64,000 nt of DNA. Source: Silicimonas sp963779765 (lineage in GTDB: Bacteria; Pseudomonadota; Alphaproteobacteria; Rhodobacterales; Rhodobacteraceae). A program made the translations under genes and the position numbers. Below the pieces are notes generated by a model that saw nothing but the letters and a program-made list of their open reading frames with translations, had not been told where the DNA came from and searched no databases. Of this stretch, positions 9,170 through 17,885 are shown in pieces (within the stretch, counting starts at the first letter, position 1; each line of letters opens with the position of its first letter). The stretch covers positions 62,001-126,000 of the forward strand of contig CAVZZP010000001.1 of assembly GCA_963779765.1 (NCBI GenBank), given 5' to 3'.

Positions 9170-10269
9170 TCAGCGGAAGCCGCCCCAGACAGACGCGGGG
9201 ACCAGGACCTCGCCGCGCGCCAGAAGCCGCGCAGTTCGCACGACGCCAGCGGACCGGATGTCGATGCTGTCGTCATCGCGTGCGAAATCCACGACCACCT
9301 CGAAGACGCCCGCCGGATGCTCGACGCCGACTGTCAGCGGAGAGCCCGCCCCTTCGACGCCTTCGGTCAGACCGTCCGCCACCGTCCCCGGCAGGATGGC
9401 GCAGGCGGCAAGGCACTGGGCGCCCGTCACGGCCATCGAGGGGTGGCAGGTCCAGGGCATGAAGTAGCGCGCCGAGACCGTGCCGCCTTCGCGAGGGCGG
9501 GACAGGACGGCCATCTTGGGGGTGACGGATTTGGACACGTCGCCAAGCCCCATCAATTCGCCAGCCTTCAGGCGCATCGCCTCGGCGCGGGCGAAGAAGC
9601 CCTTGTTCTCGTCCAAGTCCTTCTGCGTCTCGTATCCCGTCAGTCCCAAATCCTCGGCCCGCGCGATCATGATCGGCATGGCCACGTCCATGCAGGTGAC
9701 CTCGACCCCGTCGATGGTGTCGCGCAGGTTGCCCGTGGGCAGAAGCGATCCGGTGACAGACCCGACCGTCTCCATGAACTGAAGCCGCACCGGAGCGGCG
9801 GAGCCGGGAACGCCTGCGATCTCGACATCGCCGTCGTAGGTACGCTGCCGCCCGGAGTCTGAACGATGGCCTCGACCACCGCGCCGGTGTTGACCGCGTG
9901 GATGCGCACCGCGGTCTCGCCGTCCGCTGCAGGGACGAGACCCATCTCGATGGCAGCGGGACCGACGCCGACGAGGATGTTGCCGCAGGTCGGTTTGTAG
10001 TCGACCTCGCGCTTCTCGACGGCGACCTGCGCAAAGAAGTAATCGATATCGCAGTCGTCGCGTTCAGAGGGCGAAAGCATCGCGACCTTCGTCGTCACGG
10101 CGTTGCCACCGCCGATGCCGTCGATGTTCAGGGGATGCCCCGCGCCGACGACCGCCATCAGCACCTCGGACAGCGTCTCGCGGTCCTCCGGCAGATGCTC
10201 GCGCCGGAAGTAGGGCCCGCGCGAGGTGCCGCCCCGCAGGAAGTGGTAGGGTATCGCGGTCTGGGTCAT
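9170..10269 (-). CDS. PrpF/GalD family isomerase (4-oxalomesaconate tautomerase-like), frameshifted
   Basis: About 366 residues from ATG 10269. The N-terminus has FLRGGTSRGPYF, the family signature, then NIDGIGGGNAVTTKVA, DYFFAQV and TCGNILVGVGP with the conserved cysteine near 91. After VQTPGGSV the frame breaks: one base seems missing around 9841, and inserting it gives the expected TYDGDVEIAGVPG, then SLLPTGN, VTCMD and HPSMAVTGA. The order matches Pseudomonas GalD throughout. Related PrpF-type enzymes isomerise aconitates, and this gene lies directly downstream of a tricarballylate operon, so cis/trans-aconitate or oxalomesaconate are both plausible substrates. It is the only shift in the window that looks like a deletion. 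Confidence 0.8.
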
Positions 10270-10279
10270 GGTCGGCGTC

Positions 10280-12289
10280 TCAGTGAAGGGGCCAGGGAAG
10301 ATCGACATAGGCTTGCAGAAGCCCCGGCGGGAAGTCGCGCCCGAGGATCGAGGCGAGCCCCATGATGAAGGCGATGCCGATCGCCGTGGCGACGGCGGCA
10401 CGGGCAAGGCCGAACCTCCCCCGAGTGAGGAAGAAGCCCATCATGAAGCCGATCTGCGCGATGATGAGCCCGAAGAGGAAGGTCAGCCCCAGAAGCAGGC
10501 CGAACCACGCGAGCGTCGACCAGAGCCCATGCGGCGCCTCGCCCTCGACGCCCTGCTCGAGGTCGATGAAGACGTCGTCCGTTTCGGGCGTCCGCCACAT
10601 GCGGATCAAGAGAAGCACCGCCCCCGCCAGCGTGACGAGGCCCACAGTCAGCGGGAACACCTTGTCCTGAAGGCGCGACACGCCGAAGGCGTCGACGACG
10701 GAAATCAGAAGATAGACCGTCACGACGCCGAGGAAGATCGCCGGCGCCGTCTTGTTACCCGTGGGCGCGTCGATGTTTTCGCGGATGTTCTTCGAGGCCT
10801 TGATGCCCACGACGATGGACACGACCGTCAGGATCAGAAGGACGATGGTGATCGGCGACAGGATATAGTCGAGCCCGTTCTCGAACGACCGCCGGAAGCG
10901 CGCGCCCGCGATCTGGAACGCCTGGTTGACGAAGATCTCGGACTGCTGGCTGAGGACGAAGCCGATCAGGAAGGCAGGCCGCGAAAAGTCGAAGCGGCGC
11001 AGAAGGATGCCGATGATGCCGATGAGGATGAGTGCCGCAAGGTCCAGTGGCGACTGCCGCGACTGGAACGCCGCGAAGGCGATCATCATGAAAAGATAGG
11101 GGGCGAGGATCGTGAAGCGGATCGTGGTCAGCTTCGCGATGTACTTCGACAGCAGGATGCAGAGGCCCGCGCCGAAGACGTTGGCCAGCGCCAGCGACCA
11201 GACGATGGTATAGGTGATGTCGAGGTTGTTCCGCACCATCTGCGGGCCCGGCGACAGGTTCAGAAGGGCGAGGCCCCCCAGGAAGATGGCCATCGAGCCC
11301 GAACCCGGAATACCGAAGATCAGCGTCGGCACGAGGCCCCCGCCCTCCTTCGCGTTGTTCGAGCTTTCGGGCGCGATCACGCCCCGGATGTCGCCCTGTC
11401 CGAACATCGAGCGGTCCTTTGCGGTCTGCACCGCCGAGCCGTAGGCGATCCAATCCACGACCGAGCCGCCGAGACCCGGAATGACGCCGACAAGGACTCC
11501 GATGACGGCGCATCGCACCGACAGCCACTTGTGCTGCCACCAGTCGCGCACGCCCTGTGTCCATCCGTCCCCCAAGGTCCCGCCCTGGGCGATCGGGCGG
11601 TCCTGACGCAGAAGCGACACGATCTCGGGGACGGCATAGATGCCGAGACCCACGATGACGAGTTGTAGCCCGTCGACGATATAGGGGAAGTCGTAGCTCG
11701 ACATCCGCAGGCTTCCGCCCGCCGGCGCCGCGCCGATGGTGCCGACCATGATGCCGGTGCCCGCCGCGACCACGCCCTTGAGAGGGACGCGCCCGGCGAG
11801 GATGGCCACCATCGACATGCCGAGGATGGTGATCATCAGCATCTCGGGCAGGCCGAAGGCCAGGATCAGGGGACGCGCGATAAGGATGAAGAAGCTGAGG
11901 ATCACCGCGCCGAAGAGCCCTCCGAACAGCGACGAGGCGAAGGCGGCGGACAGGGCGCGCGCGGCGTGGCCCTGTTTCGCCAGCGGAAAGCCGTCAAGCA
12001 CCGTCGCCTGGCTGGCCGATGATCCGGGAATGCCGAGAAGCACGGACGAGAAGGTGTCCGAGGTCGGGATGACGGCGATCAGGCCGACCATCAAGGCAAG
12101 ACCCGACACCGGGTCCATGCCGTACATGAACGGCAGCACAAGCGCGAGGCCGGCGATGCCTCCCAGTCCCGGAAGCACGCCGATCGAGAGACCGAGAAGA
12201 ACGCCCCCGATGAGATAGGCTAGCTGTACGGGCTGGAAGATGAGGACGAAGGCCTCGACCAATTCGCCCATGGCGACACTGAAATCCAC
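10280..12289 (-). CDS. TctA permease fused to a TctB-like domain
   Basis: A 669-residue multi-membrane-span protein. Residues 1 to about 500 are a full TctA large permease of a tripartite tricarboxylate transporter, with two internal repeats each carrying the glycine/proline signature (GVLPGLGGIAGLALVLPF near 39-56 and GVIPGLGGSVVDWIAYG near 271-287). From about residue 515 a further four hydrophobic segments end in FPPGLLQ, the usual close of the small TctB subunit. TctA normally stops near 500 residues and TctB is separate; here no other tctB lies nearby. The start is GTG 12289, with a weak ribosome site; ATG 12271 is an alternative. It works with the TctC gene immediately upstream. Confidence 0.87.
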   Translation of the reverse strand: MDFSVAMGELVEAFVLIFQPVQLAYLIGGVLLGLSIGVLPGLGGIAGLALVLPFMYGMDPVSGLALMVGLIAVIPTSDTFSSVLLGIPGSSASQATVLDGFPLAKQGHAARALSAAFASSLFGGLFGAVILSFFILIARPLILAFGLPEMLMITILGMSMVAILAGRVPLKGVVAAGTGIMVGTIGAAPAGGSLRMSSYDFPYIVDGLQLVIVGLGIYAVPEIVSLLRQDRPIAQGGTLGDGWTQGVRDWWQHKWLSVRCAVIGVLVGVIPGLGGSVVDWIAYGSAVQTAKDRSMFGQGDIRGVIAPESSNNAKEGGGLVPTLIFGIPGSGSMAIFLGGLALLNLSPGPQMVRNNLDITYTIVWSLALANVFGAGLCILLSKYIAKLTTIRFTILAPYLFMMIAFAAFQSRQSPLDLAALILIGIIGILLRRFDFSRPAFLIGFVLSQQSEIFVNQAFQIAGARFRRSFENGLDYILSPITIVLLILTVVSIVVGIKASKNIRENIDAPTGNKTAPAIFLGVVTVYLLISVVDAFGVSRLQDKVFPLTVGLVTLAGAVLLLIRMWRTPETDDVFIDLEQGVEGEAPHGLWSTLAWFGLLLGLTFLFGLIIAQIGFMMGFFLTRGRFGLARAAVATAIGIAFIMGLASILGRDFPPGLLQAYVDLPWPLH

Positions 12290-12368
12290 GGCGGCCCCCG
12301 ACGTTCAGACGGATGAGGTTCCGCCCGGATTTCAAGCCGGGCGGAACGGAAGGTATGCGGCTACGGGG

Positions 12369-13448
12369 TCACTCCATGGTGACGCCGTAGTCCTCCTTCA
12401 GCCAGTCGAGAACGTACTGCTTCGCCTCGTCCGAGATGTTGGTCGCCTGTTCGGTCGCCTCGACGGCGGCGGGGCCGACGAGCTGCGGATAGGCGCCCAG
12501 CACTTCGTCTGCCTGAGCCTGGAAGCCGTCGGCGGTCACCACGTCGTTCAGCGCGGCGATGTAGGTGTCGACGACCTCTTGCGGAGCCGACTGCGGCAGG
12601 AAGATCGTCTTCTGGTTCGCGAAGCCCGCGACGAAGAAGGCCTTCCAGGCATCCCAGGCGGTGCCGCTCGTCTCGCAGCCCTCGGTCGCCTCGCAGACTT
12701 CCTTGAAGGTCGGCATGTCCGGGAAGGTGGGGTCGCGGACGATGGTGCCGCTTTCATCCAGCGCGCCCCAGGTGAAGATCGGGACAGCAAGGCCGCCGTC
12801 GACCAGCGGCTGGACGTTGGCGATATAGGCCGACGAGGTCTGGTAGTCGATGTTGGCTTCGCCGCGCTCGAACATCAGGCGTCCGTCGCCGCGTCCCTCG
12901 ACGCCGAAGACCGGATCGACCTGGAGGCCGAGCATCTTGAACGCGAGCAGCGGCACGAGGTCGAGCGTCGTGGCGCCCTGGCTGCCGTAGAGATAGATCT
13001 CGTCCTTCAGGTCATCCATGTCGCCGTCGAAGCGCTCGCCCAGGTCGGGCGGCAGATAGACGACGCCGCCGGTCGCCGAGGCGAGGATGGGCGTCCAGTC
13101 CTGGTATTGATAGCGCACGCGTGGGTCGCCGAGGAGGTAGGGGAACTTCGTCGAGCCGGAATCGCCGAAGATCAGCATACCGTCGTTGCTGTCCTGCTCG
13201 CCCTGGAACCAGTTCGCGCCCTCGGTCGATCCTGCGCCCGGACGATAGCGGACGACCACGGTCGGAGCGCCCGGAAGGGCCTGCCCGATCAGCGGCGCGA
13301 AGAAGTTGGCCCACTGGGCCGAGCCGCCGGATTCCGAGAACGGAATGACGTAGTCGATCGTCGCACCTTCATAGGACTGGGCGCTGGCCGCGAGCCCGCC
13401 CGAGACGGTAGCGACGGCGGTAAATGCCGCAACTGCGGTGATTTTCAT
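12369..13448 (-). CDS. TctC-type periplasmic substrate-binding protein
   Basis: A 359-residue solute receptor of the tripartite tricarboxylate transporter family. It begins with a signal peptide (first 24 residues, probable cleavage after ASA before QSYEG). The ribosome site GGGAGG precedes ATG 13448. The family pattern is present: strand IDYVIPFSESGGSAQWANF near 30-48 in the ligand-gripping position. It is somewhat longer than most TctC proteins (about 320) and has two cysteines about 6 residues apart (CEATEGC). It lies 79 bases upstream of the TctA-TctB fusion. The substrate is probably tricarballylate, citrate or aconitate given the adjacent tcuAB. Confidence 0.83.
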   Translation of the reverse strand: MKITAVAAFTAVATVSGGLAASAQSYEGATIDYVIPFSESGGSAQWANFFAPLIGQALPGAPTVVVRYRPGAGSTEGANWFQGEQDSNDGMLIFGDSGSTKFPYLLGDPRVRYQYQDWTPILASATGGVVYLPPDLGERFDGDMDDLKDEIYLYGSQGATTLDLVPLLAFKMLGLQVDPVFGVEGRGDGRLMFERGEANIDYQTSSAYIANVQPLVDGGLAVPIFTWGALDESGTIVRDPTFPDMPTFKEVCEATEGCETSGTAWDAWKAFFVAGFANQKTIFLPQSAPQEVVDTYIAALNDVVTADGFQAQADEVLGAYPQLVGPAAVEATEQATNISDEAKQYVLDWLKEDYGVTME

Positions 13449-13576
13449 GCGTTGATCCTCCCTGATCGCACTTGTTCTTTGGACACCGCACGACGAACTT
13501 TGCCGCGCACGGAGCCTGTAGGGTCAGCCTGCCCTTGCGACCCCCTGCAATCAAGTGAATTTACGGCGCATTTAGA

Positions 13577-13606
13577 TGAAAAAAACGAATGCGACGTTTC
13601 GTATTC
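13577..13606 (-). terminator. Candidate terminator after tcuB
   Basis: Read on the minus strand, GAATACG...CGCATTC forms an imperfect 7-base stem (13587-13606) followed by a run of seven T (13579-13585). It lies just past the tcuB stop and before the tctC start, so the transporter may have its own promoter. Confidence 0.5.
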
Positions 13607-13611
13607 CTGTC

Positions 13612-14697
13612 TCAGCCTCGCACCTGCGCATCACGGACCAGAGCCGCGAAGCGATAGGCTCCATGCGCCATCTTCGAATAGGGCGTCAGCAGGAAAAGCG
13701 TCAGGACAGCGCCGAGGTGGAGCGCCAGAAGCCAGATCAGGGCGGACGTTCCCGTGGCGGCGTAGAGCAACAGGCCGCTGAGACCCGTGAAGCCGAGGAG
13801 GAGGACGAAGGCCATCTCGCCGCCCCACCTGGCCGTGGCACCAAGTGCGGGGTCGGCCTTGAGCTTCAGAGCGACGAGGCCGAACGCGCCGAGCGTCAGG
13901 AGGATCCCACCGGGCACGCCCAGGAGCTTCGGCAGGCTGAGAAGGCCATAGGGCGCCGGCATGTCGAAGACATAGTGCAGGACGGTGGCCGAGGTCGTCG
14001 AGGCGAAGCACAGAAGGAAACCCCACATCGTCGCCTGATGCGCGTGGCGCCGCGCCTGGCTGTAGCGGTCGCCCTTCTCGAAGTTGCACCCCTGCCCCTG
14101 CCCGCCCGACAGGTTCTTCATGTTCGCCGTTCGCCGCCCCGCCTCGGCGAGATGCGACCAGCGTACCGGGGCACCGCCGACCTCGGCCCAATAGCCGCGG
14201 ATGCCGAAGGTCAGGACGAGAAACGGAAAAAGGAACGCGGGGGCGAAGATCGCGACCATCGCGGCGTGCGAGAGATAGGCGTAGAACCCTTCTCCCGCTC
14301 CCCCGCCTGCGGCCCGCATGAAAAGAAAGATCGCAGCGATGCCGACGACAAGCGCGCCCGCGATGGCGGCGCCCTGACGCTGGAACAACTCGGCGAAGCC
14401 GCCCGGCCAGGCGTGCCGCTCCCAGCTTTCGGCGCGCACGTCGGCGAGGACGGCCGGGATGTTCAGTGCGAAGTCGTGCGGTGGCGTATACTGGCAGGAA
14501 TAGAAGCAGCCCCGGCAGTTGTGGCAGAGGTTGGCAAGCTGCGTGATGTCGCCGTCCGTAAAGGCCCTCTCGCGGAACATGGCCGGAAAGACGTCGCAGA
14601 ACCCCTCGCAATAGCGGCAGGCGTTGCAGATCTCGGCCTGGCGGCGGGCTTCGGCGATGGCGCCTTTCGCCTCCGGCGGGGTCATATCAAGCGACAT
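13612..14697 (-). CDS. tcuB: Tricarballylate utilisation protein TcuB (Fe-S/haem membrane electron carrier)
   Basis: A 361-residue protein with an N-terminal ferredoxin-like part holding two cysteine clusters, CNACRYCEGFC (24-34) and CHNCRGCFYSC (58-68), followed by six or so hydrophobic segments. This is the TcuB/CitB layout, which reoxidises the FADH2 of TcuA and passes electrons to the quinone pool. It overlaps tcuA by 11 bases. Histidines in the membrane segments could hold haem. Strongly supported by adjacency to tcuA. Confidence 0.88.
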   Translation of the reverse strand: MSLDMTPPEAKGAIAEARRQAEICNACRYCEGFCDVFPAMFRERAFTDGDITQLANLCHNCRGCFYSCQYTPPHDFALNIPAVLADVRAESWERHAWPGGFAELFQRQGAAIAGALVVGIAAIFLFMRAAGGGAGEGFYAYLSHAAMVAIFAPAFLFPFLVLTFGIRGYWAEVGGAPVRWSHLAEAGRRTANMKNLSGGQGQGCNFEKGDRYSQARRHAHQATMWGFLLCFASTTSATVLHYVFDMPAPYGLLSLPKLLGVPGGILLTLGAFGLVALKLKADPALGATARWGGEMAFVLLLGFTGLSGLLLYAATGTSALIWLLALHLGAVLTLFLLTPYSKMAHGAYRFAALVRDAQVRG

Positions 14698-16078
14698 GGG
14701 CTGCGGCCTCCTGGCCCGCGATGCGTCCGAAGACGGTGCCGATCGTCATGCCGAAACCGGCGAGATAGCCTTCGCCCAGGATCGAGCCGGCCATGATCTC
14801 GCCCGCGGCCCAGACGTTTTCCAGCCGCGCGCCTCCGGCCGAGACGCGCGCCGTTCGGTCGACCCTGAGGCCAAGGTAGGTGAAGGTGACGCCGGGGCGG
14901 AGTGAATAGCCGTAGAACGGCGGATCGGTGATGGGCCGCGCCCAATTGGTCTTGGGCGGGGTCAGCCCCTCGGTCGACAGCCCGTCCAGGTCGCCGCCCT
15001 TGAACACGCCGGGTCGGCAGGCGGCATTGAAGGCGTCGACCGTCTTGCGCAGCGCATCCGCGGGGATCCCCATCTTGTCGGCCAATCCCTCCAGCGTGTC
15101 GGCGGTCTCGGGCGGAAAGACCGAGGGCATGAAATCCCTCACCGCCTTCGAGTCGATGATCGCGAAGCCGACCTGATCCGGCTGTGCCGCCACGAGGCGG
15201 CCCCAGATGGCATAGCGCTTCGGCCAGACGTCCTCGCCCTCGTCGTAGAATCGCTCGCCGTTCTTGTTGACGACGATCGAGAAGGGCACGCAGTCGAGCC
15301 GCGTCACGATCCCGTCGTCGAACTTGGCCGCCCGCCCGTCGATCGCCACGGCGTGGCACTGGGTCGGGTCGCCCACGCTGTCGGCGCCCTGGTCCAGCAT
15401 GTCGCGCAGGACCCGGCCGCGGTTGTAGGGCGTGCCCCGGATCAGAAAGTTGCGCGCCGCCGGACCCCAGGCATCCGCCAGCCAGTCGATGTTGGCCTGA
15501 AACCCGCCCGAGGCCAGAACGAGAGCCTTCGCCTCGAGCCGTTGCTGGACGCCATCGCGCATGATCTCTAGCCCGGTGAAGCGGCCTTCCTCGATGTCGA
15601 CATGGATGACTTCCGTGTCATAAGCCACCGCAACGCCAAGATCTTCCGCCGTGTTGTAGTAGGCGTTCACCAGCGCCTTGCCGCCGCCGAGGAAGAAGGC
15701 GTTGGTGCGCGACAGCGACAGCGTGCCCGACAGCGAGGGCTGGAACCGGACGCCGTGCGCTTCCATCCAGGGCAGGCAGTCTTCGGACATCGCGATGGTC
15801 ATGCGGGCCAGGTCCTCGTCGGTCTTGCCCTTCGTGACGAGGATGAGATCCTTGTAGTATTCGTCTTCGCCGTAGCTGTCCGTCAGGACCGAAAGAGGTC
15901 CGTTGTGCATGCAACGGAAGTTGCGGGTATGGCGCGAGTTGCCGCCACGATAGAATTCGGGCGCAGCGTCGAGGATCAGGACCTTGCACCCCGCCTCGGC
16001 GGCCTCGATGGCGGCGCAGAGACCGGCGTTGCCGCCGCCCGCGACGATCACGTCCCAGGTCGTGTCGAGGTTGCTCAT
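14687..16078 (-). CDS. tcuA: FAD-dependent tricarballylate dehydrogenase TcuA
   Basis: A 463-residue flavoprotein of the fumarate reductase/succinate dehydrogenase group. The dinucleotide fold VIVAGGGNAGLCAAIEAAEAG lies at about 10-30 (landmarks only), and the C-terminal FAD contact NVWAAGEIMAGS near 428-439. TcuA oxidises tricarballylate to cis-aconitate. Salmonella TcuA is about this length. The start overlaps by 4 bases the stop of the upstream GntR gene, and tcuB follows, giving a regulator-tcuA-tcuB operon. Confidence 0.88.
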   Translation of the reverse strand: MSNLDTTWDVIVAGGGNAGLCAAIEAAEAGCKVLILDAAPEFYRGGNSRHTRNFRCMHNGPLSVLTDSYGEDEYYKDLILVTKGKTDEDLARMTIAMSEDCLPWMEAHGVRFQPSLSGTLSLSRTNAFFLGGGKALVNAYYNTAEDLGVAVAYDTEVIHVDIEEGRFTGLEIMRDGVQQRLEAKALVLASGGFQANIDWLADAWGPAARNFLIRGTPYNRGRVLRDMLDQGADSVGDPTQCHAVAIDGRAAKFDDGIVTRLDCVPFSIVVNKNGERFYDEGEDVWPKRYAIWGRLVAAQPDQVGFAIIDSKAVRDFMPSVFPPETADTLEGLADKMGIPADALRKTVDAFNAACRPGVFKGGDLDGLSTEGLTPPKTNWARPITDPPFYGYSLRPGVTFTYLGLRVDRTARVSAGGARLENVWAAGEIMAGSILGEGYLAGFGMTIGTVFGRIAGQEAAAHVA

Positions 16079-16737
16079 GCCGCCGTCTCCAGCCTCAACT
16101 GCCGCAGCCGGGCGCGGTGCGCCGCCTCGATATGGGCGCGCATCCGCGCTTCGGCGGCATCGCCGTCGCGGGTGCCCAGCGCCTCGACCACCCCGTCGTG
16201 CTCGGACATCGCCTCGGTGGCGCGGCCGCCCTCCTCCATCGTCGAGGGTCCGAGGATGAGAAGCGTCTTGTTCACCGCCTCGACCGACTTCACGAGAAAG
16301 CGGTTGCGGGCGGCGTTCAGAAGCACCGCGTGGAATTGCTTGTTCGCGAGGTAAAGCGCGCCGGTGTCCACCGCCGCGCGCATCTCGGCGTTGATGGCGC
16401 GCAATTCGTCCAGTTCGACGTCCGAGGCCGCGCGGGCCGCGAACCGCGCTGCGGTCCCTTCCAAGACGGCGCGCATCTCGTAAAGCTCGGTGATCTCGCC
16501 GTAGTCCAGCGTGCGGACCGATGCGCCAAGGCGCGGCTCATGGCTGACGAGGCCTTCGGACTCGAGTTGCCGGATGGCTTCGCGGACCGGAGTGCGGGAC
16601 GCGCCGAGTCGCGCTGCGAGTTCGGTCTCGACCAGCCGGTCGCCGGGGCGGAGCCGTCCCTCGACGATCTCGTCCACGAGACGACGATAGAGGTCATGCC
16701 CCTGCCGCACATCGCCCTGGCGGTCTTTTTCGCGCAA
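16075..16737 (-). CDS. GntR (FCD) regulator of the tcu operon
   Basis: A GntR-family regulator with the winged helix in the first third (AARLGASRTPVREAIRQLESEGL) and an all-helical FCD ligand domain with the metal histidines (FHAVL, EHDGVVEAL, HIEAAHR). The longest frame would start at ATG 16794, but that leader is not protein-like and overlaps the divergent gene and its operator. I prefer TTG 16737, preceded by GGGAG at a spacing of 7; the true start is uncertain. In Salmonella the tcu regulator is LysR-type, so a GntR regulator here is a replacement. It probably autoregulates and controls the divergent permease. Confidence 0.8.
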   Translation of the reverse strand: MREKDRQGDVRQGHDLYRRLVDEIVEGRLRPGDRLVETELAARLGASRTPVREAIRQLESEGLVSHEPRLGASVRTLDYGEITELYEMRAVLEGTAARFAARAASDVELDELRAINAEMRAAVDTGALYLANKQFHAVLLNAARNRFLVKSVEAVNKTLLILGPSTMEEGGRATEAMSEHDGVVEALGTRDGDAAEARMRAHIEAAHRARLRQLRLETAA

Positions 16738-16761
16738 GTCCGCTCTCCCGTCTTTCCATGA

Positions 16762-16778
16762 TGGATACAATTGGATAC
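16762..16778. promoter_or_regulatory. Candidate GntR operator between tcu operon and AbrB-type permease
   Basis: TGGATACAATTGGATAC contains the near-palindrome ATACAATTGGAT (16765-16776) and a repeated TGGATAC. It sits in the short divergent region between the GntR start and the permease, the natural place for an autoregulatory site. Its presence also argues against gene starts at 16758 and 16794. Confidence 0.5.
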
Positions 16779-16784
16779 GGTAGA

Positions 16785-17885
16785 ATGCAATCACTGGTTC
16801 ACGGCCTCCCCATGCTTCGCAGCCGCCTCGCGCGACGATCCTTTACACTCGCCTCGGCGGTCATCGGAACGCTGGTCTTCTGGCTCCTGTCGCTTCCGCT
16901 ACCGTTCCTGTTCGGACCGATGACGGCTTGCCTTCTGGTGGCGCTGTCGGGTGGCCCGATGGCGGGCTTCGGTCAGTTGTCTGTCGGAATGCGCACCATT
17001 CTAGGCGTCGCCATCGGGTCGTCCTTCACGCCCGAGATGGTCCACCGCATCCCGCCGATGGCGGCGTCGGTCGCACTTGTGCCGCTTTACATTGCGCTGA
17101 TCGGGCTGGTGGGCGTGCCGTTCTTCCGCAAGGTCTACAAATTCGACTGGGCGACATCCTGGTACGCCGCCATGCCGGGCGGGCTTCAGGACATGGTCGT
17201 CTTCGGGCAGGAAGCGGGTGGAGACGTGCGCGCCCTGTCCCTGATCCACGCGACCCGCGTTCTCGTCGTCATCACACTTGCGCCGCTGATCCTTCAGCAG
17301 GGCTTCGGTGCGACGATGGACAATCCGATCGGCGCCCCTGCCACCGAGCTGCCGCCGCATGAGCTTGTGCTGATGGTGCTGGCCGCGCTGATCGGCTGGA
17401 AGGGCGGCGAGCGGATCGGGCTCTTCGGCGCGTCGATCCTGGGACCGATGATCATGACCGCCGCGCTGTCCTTCGCGGGCCTCATCCACTCTCGCCCGCC
17501 CGCCGAGGCGATCCTTGCGGCGCAGTTCTTCATCGGCATGGGGATCGGCGTCGGCTATACCGGCGTCACCTGGTACGAGTTGCGCCGCCACGTCGTCGCG
17601 GGCCTCGTCTTCGTCGTTCTCGTCGCGATGCTGGCCGCGGCGTTTACCGAGGTCGTCGTCTACCTGGACCTCGCGCCGCCGGTCGATGCCTTCCTCGCCT
17701 TCGCGCCGGGTGGACAGGCCGAGATGACGGTGCTGGCGATCATCGCGGGCGCAGACCTGGGATACGTCGTGATGCACCACATCCTGCGCGTCCTCCTCGT
17801 CATCACGGGGGCACCGGTGGCCGCGCGGCTTCTGCGCGTCAAGGACCGCCGGGCAAGAGAGGATGACGCCGCGAGCGACGGCTAG
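16785..17885 (+). CDS. AbrB-type integral membrane permease
   Basis: A hydrophobic protein of about 366 residues with roughly ten membrane segments in two repeats. Each repeat has the motif of the AbrB/ammonia-monooxygenase-like family: FLFGPMTACL and GLFGASILGPMIMTAA, then W-Y-x-A-x-P-G-G and AFAPGGQAEMTVLA. The family is often misnamed a transcriptional regulator because of its label; these are membrane transporters of unknown cargo. The start may be ATG 16758, 16785 or 16812; no strong ribosome site separates them. Divergent from the tcu GntR gene, so it may export or import a carboxylate. Its stop overlaps the LacI gene by 4 bases. Confidence 0.75.
   Translation: MQSLVHGLPMLRSRLARRSFTLASAVIGTLVFWLLSLPLPFLFGPMTACLLVALSGGPMAGFGQLSVGMRTILGVAIGSSFTPEMVHRIPPMAASVALVPLYIALIGLVGVPFFRKVYKFDWATSWYAAMPGGLQDMVVFGQEAGGDVRALSLIHATRVLVVITLAPLILQQGFGATMDNPIGAPATELPPHELVLMVLAALIGWKGGERIGLFGASILGPMIMTAALSFAGLIHSRPPAEAILAAQFFIGMGIGVGYTGVTWYELRRHVVAGLVFVVLVAMLAAAFTEVVVYLDLAPPVDAFLAFAPGGQAEMTVLAIIAGADLGYVVMHHILRVLLVITGAPVAARLLRVKDRRAREDDAASDG

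Noticed and set aside
16785..17885. AbrB-type transcription factor
   Set aside because: The family label is misleading; the protein is almost entirely hydrophobic membrane segments with no DNA-binding domain.
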